A stretch of DNA of 64,000 nucleotides from the NCBI GenBank assembly GCA_958430865.1, contig CAUDNR010004300.1, positions 87,872 through 151,871 of the forward strand, in the 5' to 3' direction. Position numbers and translations under genes: made by a program. Below are positions 35,383 to 47,275 of the stretch, piece after piece (the first letter of the stretch is position 1; every line of letters starts with the position of its first letter). Under the pieces are notes generated by a model, which searched no databases, was not told where the DNA came from, and saw only the letters and a program-made list of their open reading frames with translations. The stretch comes from Entrophospora sp. SA101 (taxonomy: Eukaryota; Glomeromycota; Glomeromycetes; Entrophosporales; Entrophosporaceae).

Positions 35383-37136
35383 TTAATAACTTACATCATC
35401 CTCATCATTATTAGATTTATTAATGAATTTGGATGAAATATTGCCAATCATATTTTTGATGTCAGCCATGTCTTGAGAAAGATTTTTTGCATTTTTATTT
35501 AGTTCTTCCTGTTGTTTAACAATCAATTGACTTTCATCAGTGTTTTTGTTAACTTTGGTTGTTGAAGCTTGGCTTTCTTCAGATGAAGATGTAAATGATT
35601 CTCTAGATCTCTTGTGAGAATTAGAAATTCCAGGTTTGTATGTGGGTTTTTTCAAGATGGGGGTGCATACAGTTATATAAGGATCTGTATTTCCTTGTTT
35701 AGGTTTAGTACTGTCTTTATCCTCAAGTACTTTAATTCTGATATTGATTTCCTGAATATTCTGAGTAAGATGATTCAGTTTGGTTGATATATCTTCAACT
35801 TTTTCCATAAGTTTTTTTAAAACATCTTCTGTTTTGTTACCTATTTTTTCAGCATGAATGGAATCATCAAGAGATGTCCTAATACTGTTTTTTGCAACAT
35901 CTGCAAATGATAATTCTTTTGATTTATTTGCAGGTGGGTGTGTTTGTGGTTTACGATGTTGAGCAGGTTTATATTTGTTGTACAAAGGTTGCAATTTGGA
36001 TATATTGATTTTTTTTGTTTTGCCCATTGAATTTCCTGACAACCTGTAATAGTGTGATCAGGATGTCCACATTTTCTACAGAGTGCAGTATCTTCTGATG
36101 CCCAAAATAATTCAGTATTATTGAGAGTATACCAATTAATTTGTGCATCATGTGCTGCTTCATCAGAATCAAAGAAAAACCATCCATATCTACAGTTGAC
36201 ATATGATTTGCGTGTTTTAGGTATGAAAATTGCCTTTGCTTTTGTTGCATTGATTATTTCAACAAGATCTCTTGCTGTAGTTCCAAAAGGGAGGTGACCA
36301 AGTTTGAGGGCATGTAAATGTCTTTTTTCATATTGTTTTTCATTCATGCTTAATGGTTCTACTCTAACCATATCTTTTAGAATAAAGACTGCCCATGTTT
36401 CATTATGAAATGGTAAAATATCTTCCTTTTTTTCAAAATAAATTATGGCTTCTTGCCATAAGTCTTTGGTTTGCATAGAGAATTTAATAATTTTTCCATA
36501 TTTTTCAAAAGTAGCATGTACTAAAGTTGAACTTGTATTAAGTGGAATATTCTTAACTCTTATTGAATTTTCTTTATTAATGTTTCCAACTGGTGCAAGT
36601 TCTTTAGAGAAACGGATACCTTCATAATCAGGTAAGTCTGTGACAACAAGGTTATTAAGATCCTCTTCATTATCGAAGTTAGCAACAAATTTCCTTTGTT
36701 TGCCAAATCTGGTAATGTAGAGACCCACAAACCCTTTATAATTGATCAAAAATTTTTCAACAAATTTTTTTTTATTAATATTATTTTTACTTGGTATTTG
36801 ATCAATTAAAATTGCTGCTCAAAAATTTGTGTATTTATTGACAACTACCCACTCTTGTGTCATCTTGTTGTCCTCCACATTTGAACCTGAATTTCCATTA
36901 TCATTAAATGTGTTTGATGAGTCTTCAATAGAATGAGGTGAAATTGGTTCTTTTGTATTAATAATAGATGCATTTGTTGATGTTGCAAATGTTTGAAGTG
37001 CATTTGTTGCATTTGCATCTATCTCCATCATATTTGAATTAGAAGCTTTATTAACATCTACATTAGATTCTTTCTCATGAAAATTTGCTTTTTTTTTTGC
37101 TTGTTTTTTAGAATTTGAGTTATAATGTCTAGTCAT
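35383..37136 (-). pseudogene. LINE ORF1 (RRM-like, CCHC knuckle), interrupted
   Basis: Starts MTRHYNSNSKKQAKKKANF at 37136. An in-frame TGA at 36819-36821 follows KYTNF, and the same frame continues AAILIDQIPSKNNINKKKF. Next come an RRM-like part (SIRVKNIPLNTSSTLVHATF, EKYGKIIKFSM, WQEAIIYFEKKED) and a CCHC knuckle CRKCGHPDHTITGC. After EIQWAKQKK an A8 run near 36009 requires a -1 shift to continue INISKLQPLYNKYKPAQHRK. The tail includes a coiled coil (VEDISTKLNHLTQNIQEINI) and ends NDEDDVSY. ORF1 proteins bind the element RNA. The breaks may be mutations, sequence errors or, for the A8, slippage. Confidence 0.85.
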
Positions 37137-37150
37137 TCGTCGTATTTATT

Positions 37151-38838
37151 ATTATTTTATTTTTTATTTTGGTTACGCATTTTGATTAATATTATTATTT
37201 AGCAATGTGTGTTTAATTATTCATGTAAAATTATTATTTAGAAATATGGAAAATTTTTGATTAATATTATTATTTAGCAATGTGAGAATTATTCATGTAA
37301 AATCATATTGATATTTTTGAGAGTTTATATTATTATTTAACAATGAATTAATCTTAACATAGTAATGTGGTTTTTTTTATAAAATCTATATCACATGAAT
37401 CCGTTGTAATGCGATTAGTACTTATTACTAAAATCCTACCAAAAAATCCGTTGCCAGTTGAAACGCAATTTAAATATAAAATCCATTGAAATGAGAATTT
37501 TTTAACATTAATTAATAAAATCAAGGGGTAAAACTAAAAATCCGTTGAAACAAAAATCCGTTGAAATGAGGTCTGTTGAAACGAGGGTTTGACTGTAGAT
37601 AAAATTATTGAATGCAATCTTTGTTTTATGTGTAAATTTTTTATAAAATTATCAAATGTAATTTTACATGTGTAATTTATATAAAACAGTTATGAGTGAA
37701 ATTTTACATGTACAAATTTTATAAAAAATTAAATGTGTAATTTTATGTGTAATTAAATGCATATGTAAATTTTAAGTGAGATTTGCATAAAAGTTACACG
37801 AAAATTGCATAATTTTTATGTAAGCGTAAAGATTTACACGGTTTTATGTACATTTTAATTTCCTGATGTATAACGTCCTGTCAGTATAATATCTTGTCGG
37901 TATAATGTCCTGTCAGTAAAACGTCCTGTCGGTATAACGGCTGTCGGTATAATGTCTGTCGATCGATTGGGTGGGACCCATCAAAAACTGAGAATATTTA
38001 AGTTTTTTAACAAAGGAGCTCAGCTCATTGCAATGTATATTTGTTCATCAGCAAATATGTTCTTCATCAACATTCAACAACATGGTTGGGCTTGTTTTAT
38101 ATATGGCCCAAATGGCCAGCAATTTGATTCAATTTTTTGGCTTCCACTAATTACACTGTCAGTGGAAAAGACAGTCTTAATGAAGCATGTAGATATAAAA
38201 AAATGGATGATATGGTTTTTTTTAATAAAAGAATATTATGAATTTGATCAATTAACATTCATTCATTTTATATTCATTTTTATTACTTGGATTTAGAAGG
38301 CATTTCCTAAACTAAAGTTTAATTCTATTTTAAGAAATTTATTTTTATAAATTAATTAAAATGTTGAAAATTTAACATGGCTTTAATTATTTAAACATAA
38401 GTTTTTCTATTATTATATAAATCAAAGGACAGAAGGGATGTAATTCATAGTCAGATTAAGCTTTTTTTTATTGGTCCGACATCTTTTCTTTCTTTTATTA
38501 TAAATAGAACTTTCATCTGTTAAAAAAAAATTTGGCAGTGCTTAACTTTAACTACTCTATACATTTTCGTAACACAATTTTTTTTTGAAAAATTCCTTTT
38601 TAAACAAATTCTATATGAAAAAATGGCCAAAAATCTCCTTTTTAAATATGTCACACTAAATTAAATTCATCATATTCTTTCATTAAATATTAATTATTAA
38701 TATTAATAAAATCCATTAAGACAAACATTTTTAATTAATATTAACGTTAATATTAATAAAAAAGGGGCTAATACTTAAATCTGTTGTGATGAGGTTTGAC
38801 TGTAATAATAAAAATTAAATGATGGTTAACCAGTTAAA
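37151..38838. other. Transposon debris downstream of ORF1 start
   Basis: Two copies of a terminal word 'TTTGACTGTA' preceded by 'CCGTTGAAATGAGG' or 'CTGTTGTGATGAGG' end near 37593 and 38804. They resemble one end of pogo/Tigger-like elements. Part of 37151-37350 could be the LINE 5' UTR. The + frame 37952-38296 is unrecognised. Confidence 0.4.
37867..37970 (+). repeat. Short tandem repeat, 16-18 bp unit (about 6-7 copies)
   Basis: Variants of 'CGTCCTGTCGGTATAA' repeat: CGTCCTGTCAGTATAA, TATCTTGTCGGTATAA, TGTCCTGTCAGTAAAA, CGTCCTGTCGGTATAA, then CGGCTGTCGGTATAA and TGTCTGTCG. The position among transposon ends suggests a subterminal repeat. Confidence 0.75.
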
Positions 38839-40364
38839 TTAACCGGCCATTTTCCGGAGATAGAATAACTTTGCAGCTTCACGTGGATGATCAATGTTCA
38901 TTCCAAGTTTATTACAGCTTGATCTGAAATTCGTCCATCCCAAGATGGGAGCATGCCGCCATAACCAAAAATTGTCACAGGCGCCTCCATTCACAGTATC
39001 TGAAACTAATGTCTGTGAATTTATTAGTATAAATTGTATCCTCCATGGAAAGTTACTTTTGCCTATAAATAAATTATTTAATAATAACAATCGCTTAGCC
39101 TCAATCTTCTGTTGGTGCATGCTAAAACCTTACCATATTATACCATGATTACCCATTAGCCCCATTAACATATAAACCAAATGCCTGCAAAGGAATATAT
39201 TTGGATGCTCGGCATCCAGACTAGCCCTGCGAGTGCTCAAGATTCTGTTTGTTACATGACCAGGTTTAGATTACCACCCCGGATCACCACCTGACAAGTG
39301 AGTGGGTTGGTGAGATGAGTTAGACTCCTCTAAATTTGAGTCTGTCGGTAGTTCTGAAAGTACAATTTAAAATGGAAACATAACCTTTAAGTATAGGGAA
39401 AAATAGGATTATAACGATTCTAGTACAATATTGTAGTGATGATTGTGTCAATTTCAATAGGTATGCCTTACACTTTCCACTCAAATGCTTTATTGCATTA
39501 TGTGTTATGAAAATACCTAGAACATGGTTACTTTCACTTCCACCAACATCACCATATTACTACAACTACAACATTAATAATACCAAAAATGAAACCTTAA
39601 CAAGAGAATCATGGTATAATCCACCATGCAAAATCCATGAGAAATCAATGACTGAAAAAGTCAATGTTTGCTCAGAAATTTGTAAATACATTCTATTCAT
39701 GCTAATGGATCCAGATCATTTTTGCTTTAACAGTTTACACACAAAACTCTGGGTCTAACATTGCCACATGTGACTTTGAAAGTATGCAAGTGAGCAAATC
39801 CCCTCCTTGGGATTTGCTAGATGTTCTTTCATTTTGATTTCAATTGTTTAAAATGTCATGAATAAATATAATAGATTGAATTTTTTGTTCTAAAAGAAAT
39901 AAAATTAATTTTTTTTTTAAGTGATGGTAAAGTTGATAGATATTATGGCAAAAATGACATCATGGACTAAATGGAATTAATTATCAAAATGAATTATTTA
40001 TAATAAAAATTTTACATAGATCGAAAAAAAAAAGTGTCATTTAACAAAGCCCAATAATTTTTTGATCACTGAATTGAGATAACCTCACTTTGATGAATTA
40101 TGAAAGAAATAATTTTTAAAGTCATCAATGGATTTTTGTTCAAGCTTTACTACTACTACTTACTATCATTGTTTCATTTGTCTTTTTCTTTAAATGAAGG
40201 AGAAGGTTAACTTTGATTTTAATAGTTTATTTAAATGTTGTTGAACACAAAAAGAAATAAAACCTTTTGATTGTAATTTTTGAGCCCTTTTGGATATTTT
40301 GTATGTTAAATTTTGATTGTGTATCACATATCACGTATAATAATAATATGTTAATGCCAAGATG
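38839..40364. other. Intergenic with an unidentified minus-strand reading frame
   Basis: The minus frame 38839-39120 (NGGACDNFWLWRHAPILGW, NKLGMNIDHPREAAKLFY) looks coding-like, with a possible acceptor TTTATAG at its start, but I cannot identify it. 39190-39300 is GC-richer, with a GGATGC/GCATCC hairpin. A perfect 10 bp-arm hairpin AGCAAATCCC / GGGATTTGCT lies at 39793-39818. Confidence 0.35.
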
Positions 40365-41432
40365 TTAATCGATTAACTTTATTTCTTCTTCTATCAAAGG
40401 ATTAACCTCCACCTTAATTGGTACAGTTTTATTAACTTCATTAACTGAAATCAAACAAACATATTTTCCAATTCTGATTATTTCATTTGAATCAATATTC
40501 TGCCATTTTGCATTACTTTTGTCAATAACAATATCACCATATTCTTGAATTTTCCCTAAAACTTCTTCTAATTTTAAAGGTCTTTTCAACTCGGTGATAC
40601 TACGAGCAGCATTTGCCAATTGACATTCAAAAGTTATTGTAGGAATGTGATTTAGTATAGAAAGCTTCGTCAACAAGTCATGGAAATATTTTAAGAGAAA
40701 TTCTAATTTTTCTTTATTTTTTTCCTTCCTCTTTGATAAATGTAAAGTATAAAATAATTTTTATTAATAACAATCATCTTTGATAAATAAAAAATATATT
40801 ATATGTTCATCTTTATTTCTTTGTTACGTACATCATATGATTTTCCTAGTAATGCAAGAGTAATATGTCCTCCAGAAAACAATTTATACATTTCTTCCGG
40901 ACTCTGCAAAGTTTTCTTTACTTTTCCTTCCAGTATGTAATAATTGGCCATTCTTTTAGGGAACAAAGCATGTCTCATATAACCTTTATAATTATAATTA
41001 TATTTATCATGATTAGAGATTGGCACCATTGACCATTTATATTTTTTAAAAAAATAACACATTTACCAATTTCATTCCTTAAATTTGAAATAATATAATA
41101 AATGAGAAAACTGACCTGGCCAGACATAAACTACATCACCTGTACTTTCAATAAAGTGAAAAGTGAAAAAAAGTAAAACATCATCATAGATAATAATACA
41201 ATATAATATTTATTATTGCTAATTTAAACAATTACTTTTCTTTTCAACAAAAATAATAATAATAATAATTTTATTATTTTTCTTTGCAACCTGGATTTCC
41301 AAGCTTTGGATCTGGTTTCAATAATTCCACAGGAATTTTCTGTTTTCTTTCATGACTACTTCTAATCAATGATGGCGTTTTTGACTGTTTAAAAGGTAGT
41401 TTTTTAAATTTTGATGTAAACCAAAATAACAT
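40365..41432 (-). CDS. Mitochondrial ribosomal protein bL9-like, four exons
   Basis: Exons 41432-41291, 41139-41116, 40983-40832 and 40730-40365 join in phase to 227 residues. The N-terminus MLFWFTSKFKKLPFKQSKTP is basic and suits a mitochondrial targeting sequence. The bL9 N-domain pattern is clear: IPVELLKPDPKLGNPGDVVY, VWPGYMRHALFPKRMANYYI (compare LGKKGDVV.VK.GYARNFLIP.G.A in bL9). A helical part (RKEKNKEKLEFLLKYFHDLL) and a C-terminal domain (ELKRPLKLEEVLGKIQEYGD, GKYVCLISVNEVNKTVPIKV) follow. It would be part of the mitochondrial large ribosomal subunit. Distant members of this family are weakly conserved, so the assignment rests mainly on the N-domain. Confidence 0.8.
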
Positions 41433-43157
41433 GGTAAAAATATTTTTGCAAGATTTTTTTTTTGATAATTTTTATTTATCTAACGTGACACGAACACAAA
41501 CCAACCAATTCTTTAAAAAAAAATTAAATATTCCTCTGAAAGCAGATCAGAGAAGAAACTCTAAACAAAATCAAAAGGTAATATATGTATAATTAAATAA
41601 ATATTCCCCTTATCTCCCTATGAGAATTTGTAAGTTCATTCCCAAGTTGCAGTGTTGAACAATACACTATCCATATCAATCATAATGTACAAAACGAAAA
41701 ACGTCATATAATGATGCCACCTGGGGAATGAAGGATGAACCAGTTAAAAAAATGAATAAATTCACACTCTCTCCCTATATATAACAGATCTTCCTATATA
41801 TAATAATAAACGGACCAAGAATTTAAGACCAATTCACATGTCCATATATAAATTATTATTTGTTTATAACAGGTTCTCACTCTAGCCATAATGGACTGAA
41901 AATCTAAGCCCAAATTTATATGTCATATATAAATTATTATTATAACAGGCATTTTTTTCCAAGTCAAATGGTCCATCATATAAAGTGAACTATAAATAGG
42001 AAAAAAATTAATATTTTCTAGGCGAATTTTAAAATTTTTAGAATGAATTGCTTTGAACTGGATTGCAAAAAGCAAATTTTGGAAAGCGCATTCCTGTGCA
42101 AGTAAATCAACTTCTAAGAGCCTATTTTTTGTCAGGAAATGTAGATAAGTTGAATAGATTCACTGCTGAAACAATGCTTGTAAATCTAAAACAAAGAGTA
42201 GAATTGGATAACACGTTTTAGTAGAGAACATAAAGAAAAGAATTGGACATTTATTCCATAAAAAAAAACGAACCCAGTATTATGCGTAATGGATCTTTAT
42301 ACCCATAATCTCCCCAAATCAAGATTGATAAAAATGTCAGTCTATTGATATCCCAAATGTTTTGTTTTTACAAAAAATGATGATGTCACAATGAGATACA
42401 AATGCGCCCGTCGATCACTAACACCTGATCACGAATTAATCTTTTGATCATTGATGAATGTGAGATACCGTAAAGTCTGGAAAGATAGCACCCCTTACTT
42501 TAAAACAATTGAGCGTCAATATAAAAAAAATGTTACACATATGTAAAAAGGGGATGCTATCTTTCCTAAAATTCCCTAAAAGGAAAATTCTTAACTATTT
42601 TTTAGTTTCAGCGCAGATCATCTATTGATTAGTATTATAATATTATTACATGTGATTCAAAATATGGTAACACGAAAATACTTCAATACAACTTGAATTT
42701 CTTTGATATTAAAAAAAAAGAGACTAATTTTTTTTTAGATGAATTGACTTCTTTTATTTCTTTAACTTTTGAGTATAGATGATCTACACTGCATGATAAA
42801 AACCATTATGATAATAAAAACAAACACTCTAGATTTAATAATCAACTGTTAAGATTAATTATGTTGTTGGCTGGCTTAATTTGGCATCTAATATTAACAT
42901 CTTATGATTTTATAAAAATAGAATTTTAAAGACAAATTTTGTATACATATATGATGAATTATTTATAAATTATTATTAAAACGAATTTGGCCGCAATTAA
43001 ATCTATTTAATAAATTTCGTATTTTTAAAAATTCTTTATATATATTAATATACGTAGAAAAAAAAATATTTTCCGCTCGTAAATTTTTTTCTAATTGTAA
43101 ATTATAAAATTTATACACACACACAATACAACACACACATATATAATTTTTGAAAAA
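41433..43157. other. Intergenic between bL9m and HAL-type kinase
   Basis: Holds an imperfect direct repeat (about 41812-41870 and 41890-41950, sharing ATATAAATTATTAT..TATAACAGG) and a small MITE (42479-42566). The last 200 bases carry (CA)n and are presumably the kinase promoter and 5' UTR. Confidence 0.45.
42479..42566. mobile_element. 88 bp MITE with inverted ends
   Basis: Begins GGAAAGATAGCACCCCTTA and ends AAGGGGATGCTATCTTTCC, inverted copies with one mismatch in the first 17 bp. No coding capacity. Target duplication not clear. Confidence 0.7.
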
Positions 43158-45172
43158 ATGGTTTTTTCTACAGACTATTGGGCTCCCGCGCTCGATAATA
43201 AATCTCGTCGTCGTATAACAGCTGCAAAATTTATTAATAACCATAATAAAGAAAATAAAGAAATAAAAACGAAATCATCATCATTACTTGATAATAATAA
43301 TCAAAAAAGCAACGGTGTTAGCAGTAATTTACCCATTGTTTCTACTGCAGTTTCCACTCCTAGTGACGACGACCTTTCTTTTGTAAACCCATCAAAACAT
43401 AATAATCATACCGTTTTTACTGGAAATTATTATTCCTCTAGTACTCATTCAAGTCCAATACAAACACTCTCAACTTCTAATACAACTCCCACATTGGTCA
43501 ATACGCCCCCCACATCTCATACTCCTGAAACGAATTCTTCTTATATTGACTCAAAATATGTCGATAAAAATCACGATAATCATCATCATCACCACAATGG
43601 ATATTCGGAACATAAAATGATGCACCTTGTTCAAAGTGTTCAAAAACTATTTATTCATAATAATCATAGCCACGATTCACAAAATTCAGATGATGACCGT
43701 AATAATGAAAAGGTAAAAAAAGATGATGATGATGAAAGTGATAGTAATAGTAAAGAAAAGGACTTTAAAAATTCTCGCCATAATGTTTCAATGCTAATGG
43801 AAATTCTTCATCCTAAACTTGGCCATGATAATAATAATAATAAACATATGAGTAAAAGTGTTGGTGTTAACGAAAATGGTAAAATTACTAATGATGACTC
43901 TGAATCACTATTACTTAGGAAATATGGTGTTTGTGAGAAAAATTGCGTTGGTAAAGGAGCAACAGCCGTTGTTCGTCTTGCTCATAAATTTGATAATTCA
44001 ACTTGTGAAAGAATTTATGCTGTCAAGGTACTTAAAAAAACTTTTTTTTGAAAATTATTAATTATCATAATAATAATAATTATTATTTTATATATTAGGA
44101 ATTCAGAAAGAAAAGAAAAAATGAAACAGAAAAAGATTATGTAAAGAAAGTTGCAAATGAATTTTGTATAAGTTCTACCTTAGATCATGTAAATATTGTT
44201 AGAACTATAGACTTACTTCAAGATGAGCATCATAATTGGTGTGAAGTTATGGTAATTATATATTAATTGTATTAGATGATTATATTTTGTTTTTAATGAT
44301 ATTAATATATTTTTGTTCATCAAAAAAATGATTATTTTAGGAATATTGTGCTGGTGGTGATTTATACTCTGCAATAAAAGCAGATCATATGACTATTTTA
44401 GAAATAGATTGTTGCTTTAAACAACTTATAATGGGAGTTAATTATCTTCATTCAATGGGAGTTGCTCATAGGTATCTTTTATTAAAATCTATTTAATTGA
44501 TTGACTGAAACATTTTACCATGTATTTGTGTTAAATAAATACTTATGGATTACAATTCTTTTTTTATGTAGAGACATAAAACCTGAAAATTTATTGTTGG
44601 ATGTAAAAGGAAATTTAAAAATTACAGATTTTGGTGTATCTGATGTTTTTAGGACATGCTGGGAAGAAGCAATCCATAAATCTAAAGGTTTATGTGGATC
44701 TGAACCATATATTGCTCCTGTAAGTAATCTTTATAAGATTTTTATATTTATTATTATTTTTATATATTTATAATAATAATTCTTATTATTACAGGAACAA
44801 TTTGAAACCAAAGAATATGATGCTCGTTTAGTAGATGTATGGGCATGTGGAATTGTATATTATTGTATGATGTATAAAGGTATTCCATTCAGAATGGCAT
44901 CATCAACAGATCTGAATTATTTAAATTATTTGAAAGCAAAAAATACTGGATTGTATGAACCATTTGAAAGATTACCACGTGGCTGTCGAGATTTAATGTA
45001 TCGTATACTTGAACCAGATGTTAAGAAGCGTGTAACCACTGAAGATATAAAAAATGATAAAGAATGGTTTCAATCAATTGAATCCTGTGTTGAATTAACA
45101 TCATCATCATCTGATGATAATAATAATTGCTCTTTAAAAAAAAAACATTATCATATTCCACCTAAAATTTAA
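43158..45172 (+). CDS. HAL/Ptk-type serine/threonine protein kinase, five exons
   Basis: Exons 43158-44027, 44099-44251, 44341-44471, 44572-44719 and 44795-45172 join in phase to 559 residues. Residues 1-250 are Ser/Asn/His-rich and low in complexity. The kinase domain follows: glycine loop [17 protein letters not shown] lysine at [29 protein letters not shown], catalytic loop [11 protein letters not shown] (split by an intron), [12 protein letters not shown] in [11 protein letters not shown], and [18 protein letters not shown]. The GVS(D/E)VF activation segment and MxxxGxPFR are characteristic of the fungal HAL4/HAL5/Ptk/Nnk1 group, which regulates ion and nutrient transporters. All catalytic residues are present, so it is likely active. 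Confidence 0.9.
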
Positions 45173-45479
45173 AAGAAATTCAACATTAATATCATCATTG
45201 ACATAATAACAAATAAATAAATATCTTTATATATATTATATTTTTGAGAAAAAATTACCTATTCATAATTTTTTGACACAATCATTCATTTCACAAAAGT
45301 CTTTTATTTTTAATATTAATGAAAAATTTTCATTACAAAACCTTTACTAGCAAACAATAAAAATACCTTATATGCCTTTTTGAACTATAAAAAATCAGAA
45401 TATAAAAAAAACTAATTGACTGGAAAAAAAATTTATATATTTAAAAGGTCAATTTTTTTTACAAAAAAATTTTTACCTA

Positions 45480-46930
45480 ATGTAATTTTATCACCTAAAA
45501 GCCATACCTCGTGTTTTACTACGAATTTGAACATGGTCAGTTACCAAATTGTTTCTCAATACTAATATTTGCCAATGCACCTTCACATATATAACCATCA
45601 TTTATTAGTAGTCATTATCATCAATACTATTTTTTTATTTGAAAAAAATTAAATCAATTTTTTACCAAAAATATATATTTGATGACAAAAAGTCACATTT
45701 ATCAGATAATGCAGCTTCAGGTATTAAGCAACTCATATTTGCTGATTTTATAATATGTCCAAGGTATTTATTCTCTTAAATTGCTGTTATTAAAATCCAA
45801 CATAATAACAAATTAATTTGGAGTATCTTTAAATTGTGAAGAAAAATCTATATTTAAATATATATAACTTACATAATGTTTGTATTAAACATTAACTTTA
45901 TTCTCCCATTCCAGATAACACAGAACTTTAATATAAAGAATTTTTTTTGATTGCAAAACTATCATGATATAAATAATTAGGAAAAAATATATTATTATAT
46001 ACCCGAGTGTTATAATAAGTTAAGTTTATATAATCCATTATATCAATATGAATATCATTAAAAACAGCATAATTACTTTCTAAGGTACCAGGTCCATCAT
46101 ATACAATATTACACCGAATTTCTGTATATGAATAAATAAATCAAAAATCAAATCAAATTCAAATCAAATTATTTTTCTTAAAAGAGCAACAAATAAATTA
46201 TAATAATACACATACTTTTAATTGTGGCTACACTAAAAAACAAGTTATGTTGTACTGGTTCCTCTACTAATTTCAATCTTCCCAAAGTTGTAAATTCTAT
46301 TAATAAAATTTTGGAGCGTTTCTGCATAAAATCTTGCAGGAAATAATTGTACTGATTTTCCAACGATTTTCTACTTTTTGACTAGTGAGGCTCAGCACGT
46401 CATTAACTATATTTCTATATTAGATATGTATTTTAGTACACAACTCCCTCTCCCATGACAATCACTAAAAAAAAGTAAATTATATTTATTTATGATTGAT
46501 ATACACCACACATTATTTTTCGAAAAAAAACCAAAATTCAACTAACATGAATCCATTAGCAAACAATTACTGTCTTGATCTGTACAGTTCGCATTGGATG
46601 TGTTTCTATCCCACGTACTCCAAAATCTAAAACTTCAAACCAAGCAATTGAATTATTTTGTAAAGTTGCAACGCACCACTCATCAAATTTCACTTGGCTA
46701 TAATTGATTGATGGAAATTTACATAATTATTTGTTAAAATATTTAAAGATCGATTAAAATATAATTTGTTCCAATTTTAATTTCAAAAAAATAATTATCA
46801 AATAATATCGTACTATGTAGTAATATTAATAATAGTATTGATATTAAAAAAAAAGAAATAGATTGAACCAAAATAATCTTCATAATATACTGTTTTTGAG
46901 AGAAAATTATAAACTTTTTGATCAATAAGT
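45480..46930 (-). other. Possible multi-exon gene of unknown function
   Basis: Several minus-strand segments look like exons with GT-AG edges: INYSQVKFDEWCVATLQNN..WFEVLDFGVRGIETHPMRTV (about 46720-46570), SKSRKSLENQYNYFLQDFMQ..TTLGRLKLVEEPVQHNLFF (about 46385-46215), IRCNIVYDGPGTLESNYAVF (about 46120-46005), YLGHIIKSANMSCLIPEAAL (about 45765-45660) and VLRNNLVTDHVQIRSKTRGM (about 45570-45500). A hydrophobic MKIILVQSISFFLISILLLI (about 46885) could be a signal peptide. 'VYDGPGT' recalls CUB-like domains, but this is weak. It could be a real secreted protein or a decayed gene. Confidence 0.3.
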
Positions 46931-47207
46931 TGGTTAATTTTTTTAATTTTTATATTAATCGATTTTTTATTATGTTTTAATTGAATTTCTCAATAAGAAT
47001 AAATAATTCATTTGATCAAATGTTAGCTGGCTAGAATTTTTTACCATACAGTGATTTTATTTATTTTTGGATACAAATTTCTGATTGGCCAATTTAAATT
47101 TCACGCACAACGTTTAGTAAAATAATAAAAAACCCCGATTTTGAATGAATTTATACAAAGTATGATATTTGTCTACTAAATTATTAGATAAAAAGTTTAT
47201 TCAAGTT

Positions 47208-47245
47208 CTTAGCCGGCTAAGGGTTGAACAGCTTAGCCGGCTAAG
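47208..47245. repeat. Two copies of a 14 bp palindrome
   Basis: CTTAGCCGGCTAAG occurs at 47208-47221 and again at 47232-47245. Each is its own reverse complement. They lie just before the first 2.9 kb repeat unit and resemble transposon-end or protein-binding sites. Confidence 0.7.
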
Positions 47246-47275
47246 GTTTTTCTACCAGCTAACATCACTACCCTT

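Larger units (their letters stand above)
29677..37150 (-). mobile_element. LINE retrotransposon, near full length
   Basis: A two-ORF non-LTR element on the minus strand. Its 3' end is a poly-A tail (the T run at about 29680-29698 on +), preceded by about 190 bp of 3' UTR. ORF2 is fully open, while ORF1 is open except for one in-frame TGA and one A8 frameshift. The arrangement endonuclease, RT, RNase H places it in an I/Tad-like group. The exact 5' end and target duplication are not resolved; 37150 is the first base clearly outside ORF1. Confidence 0.9.

Noticed and set aside
39190..39310. Possible tRNA-derived SINE
   Set aside because: 'GGTTTAGATTACC' is a poor B box and no proper A box or cloverleaf could be drawn.
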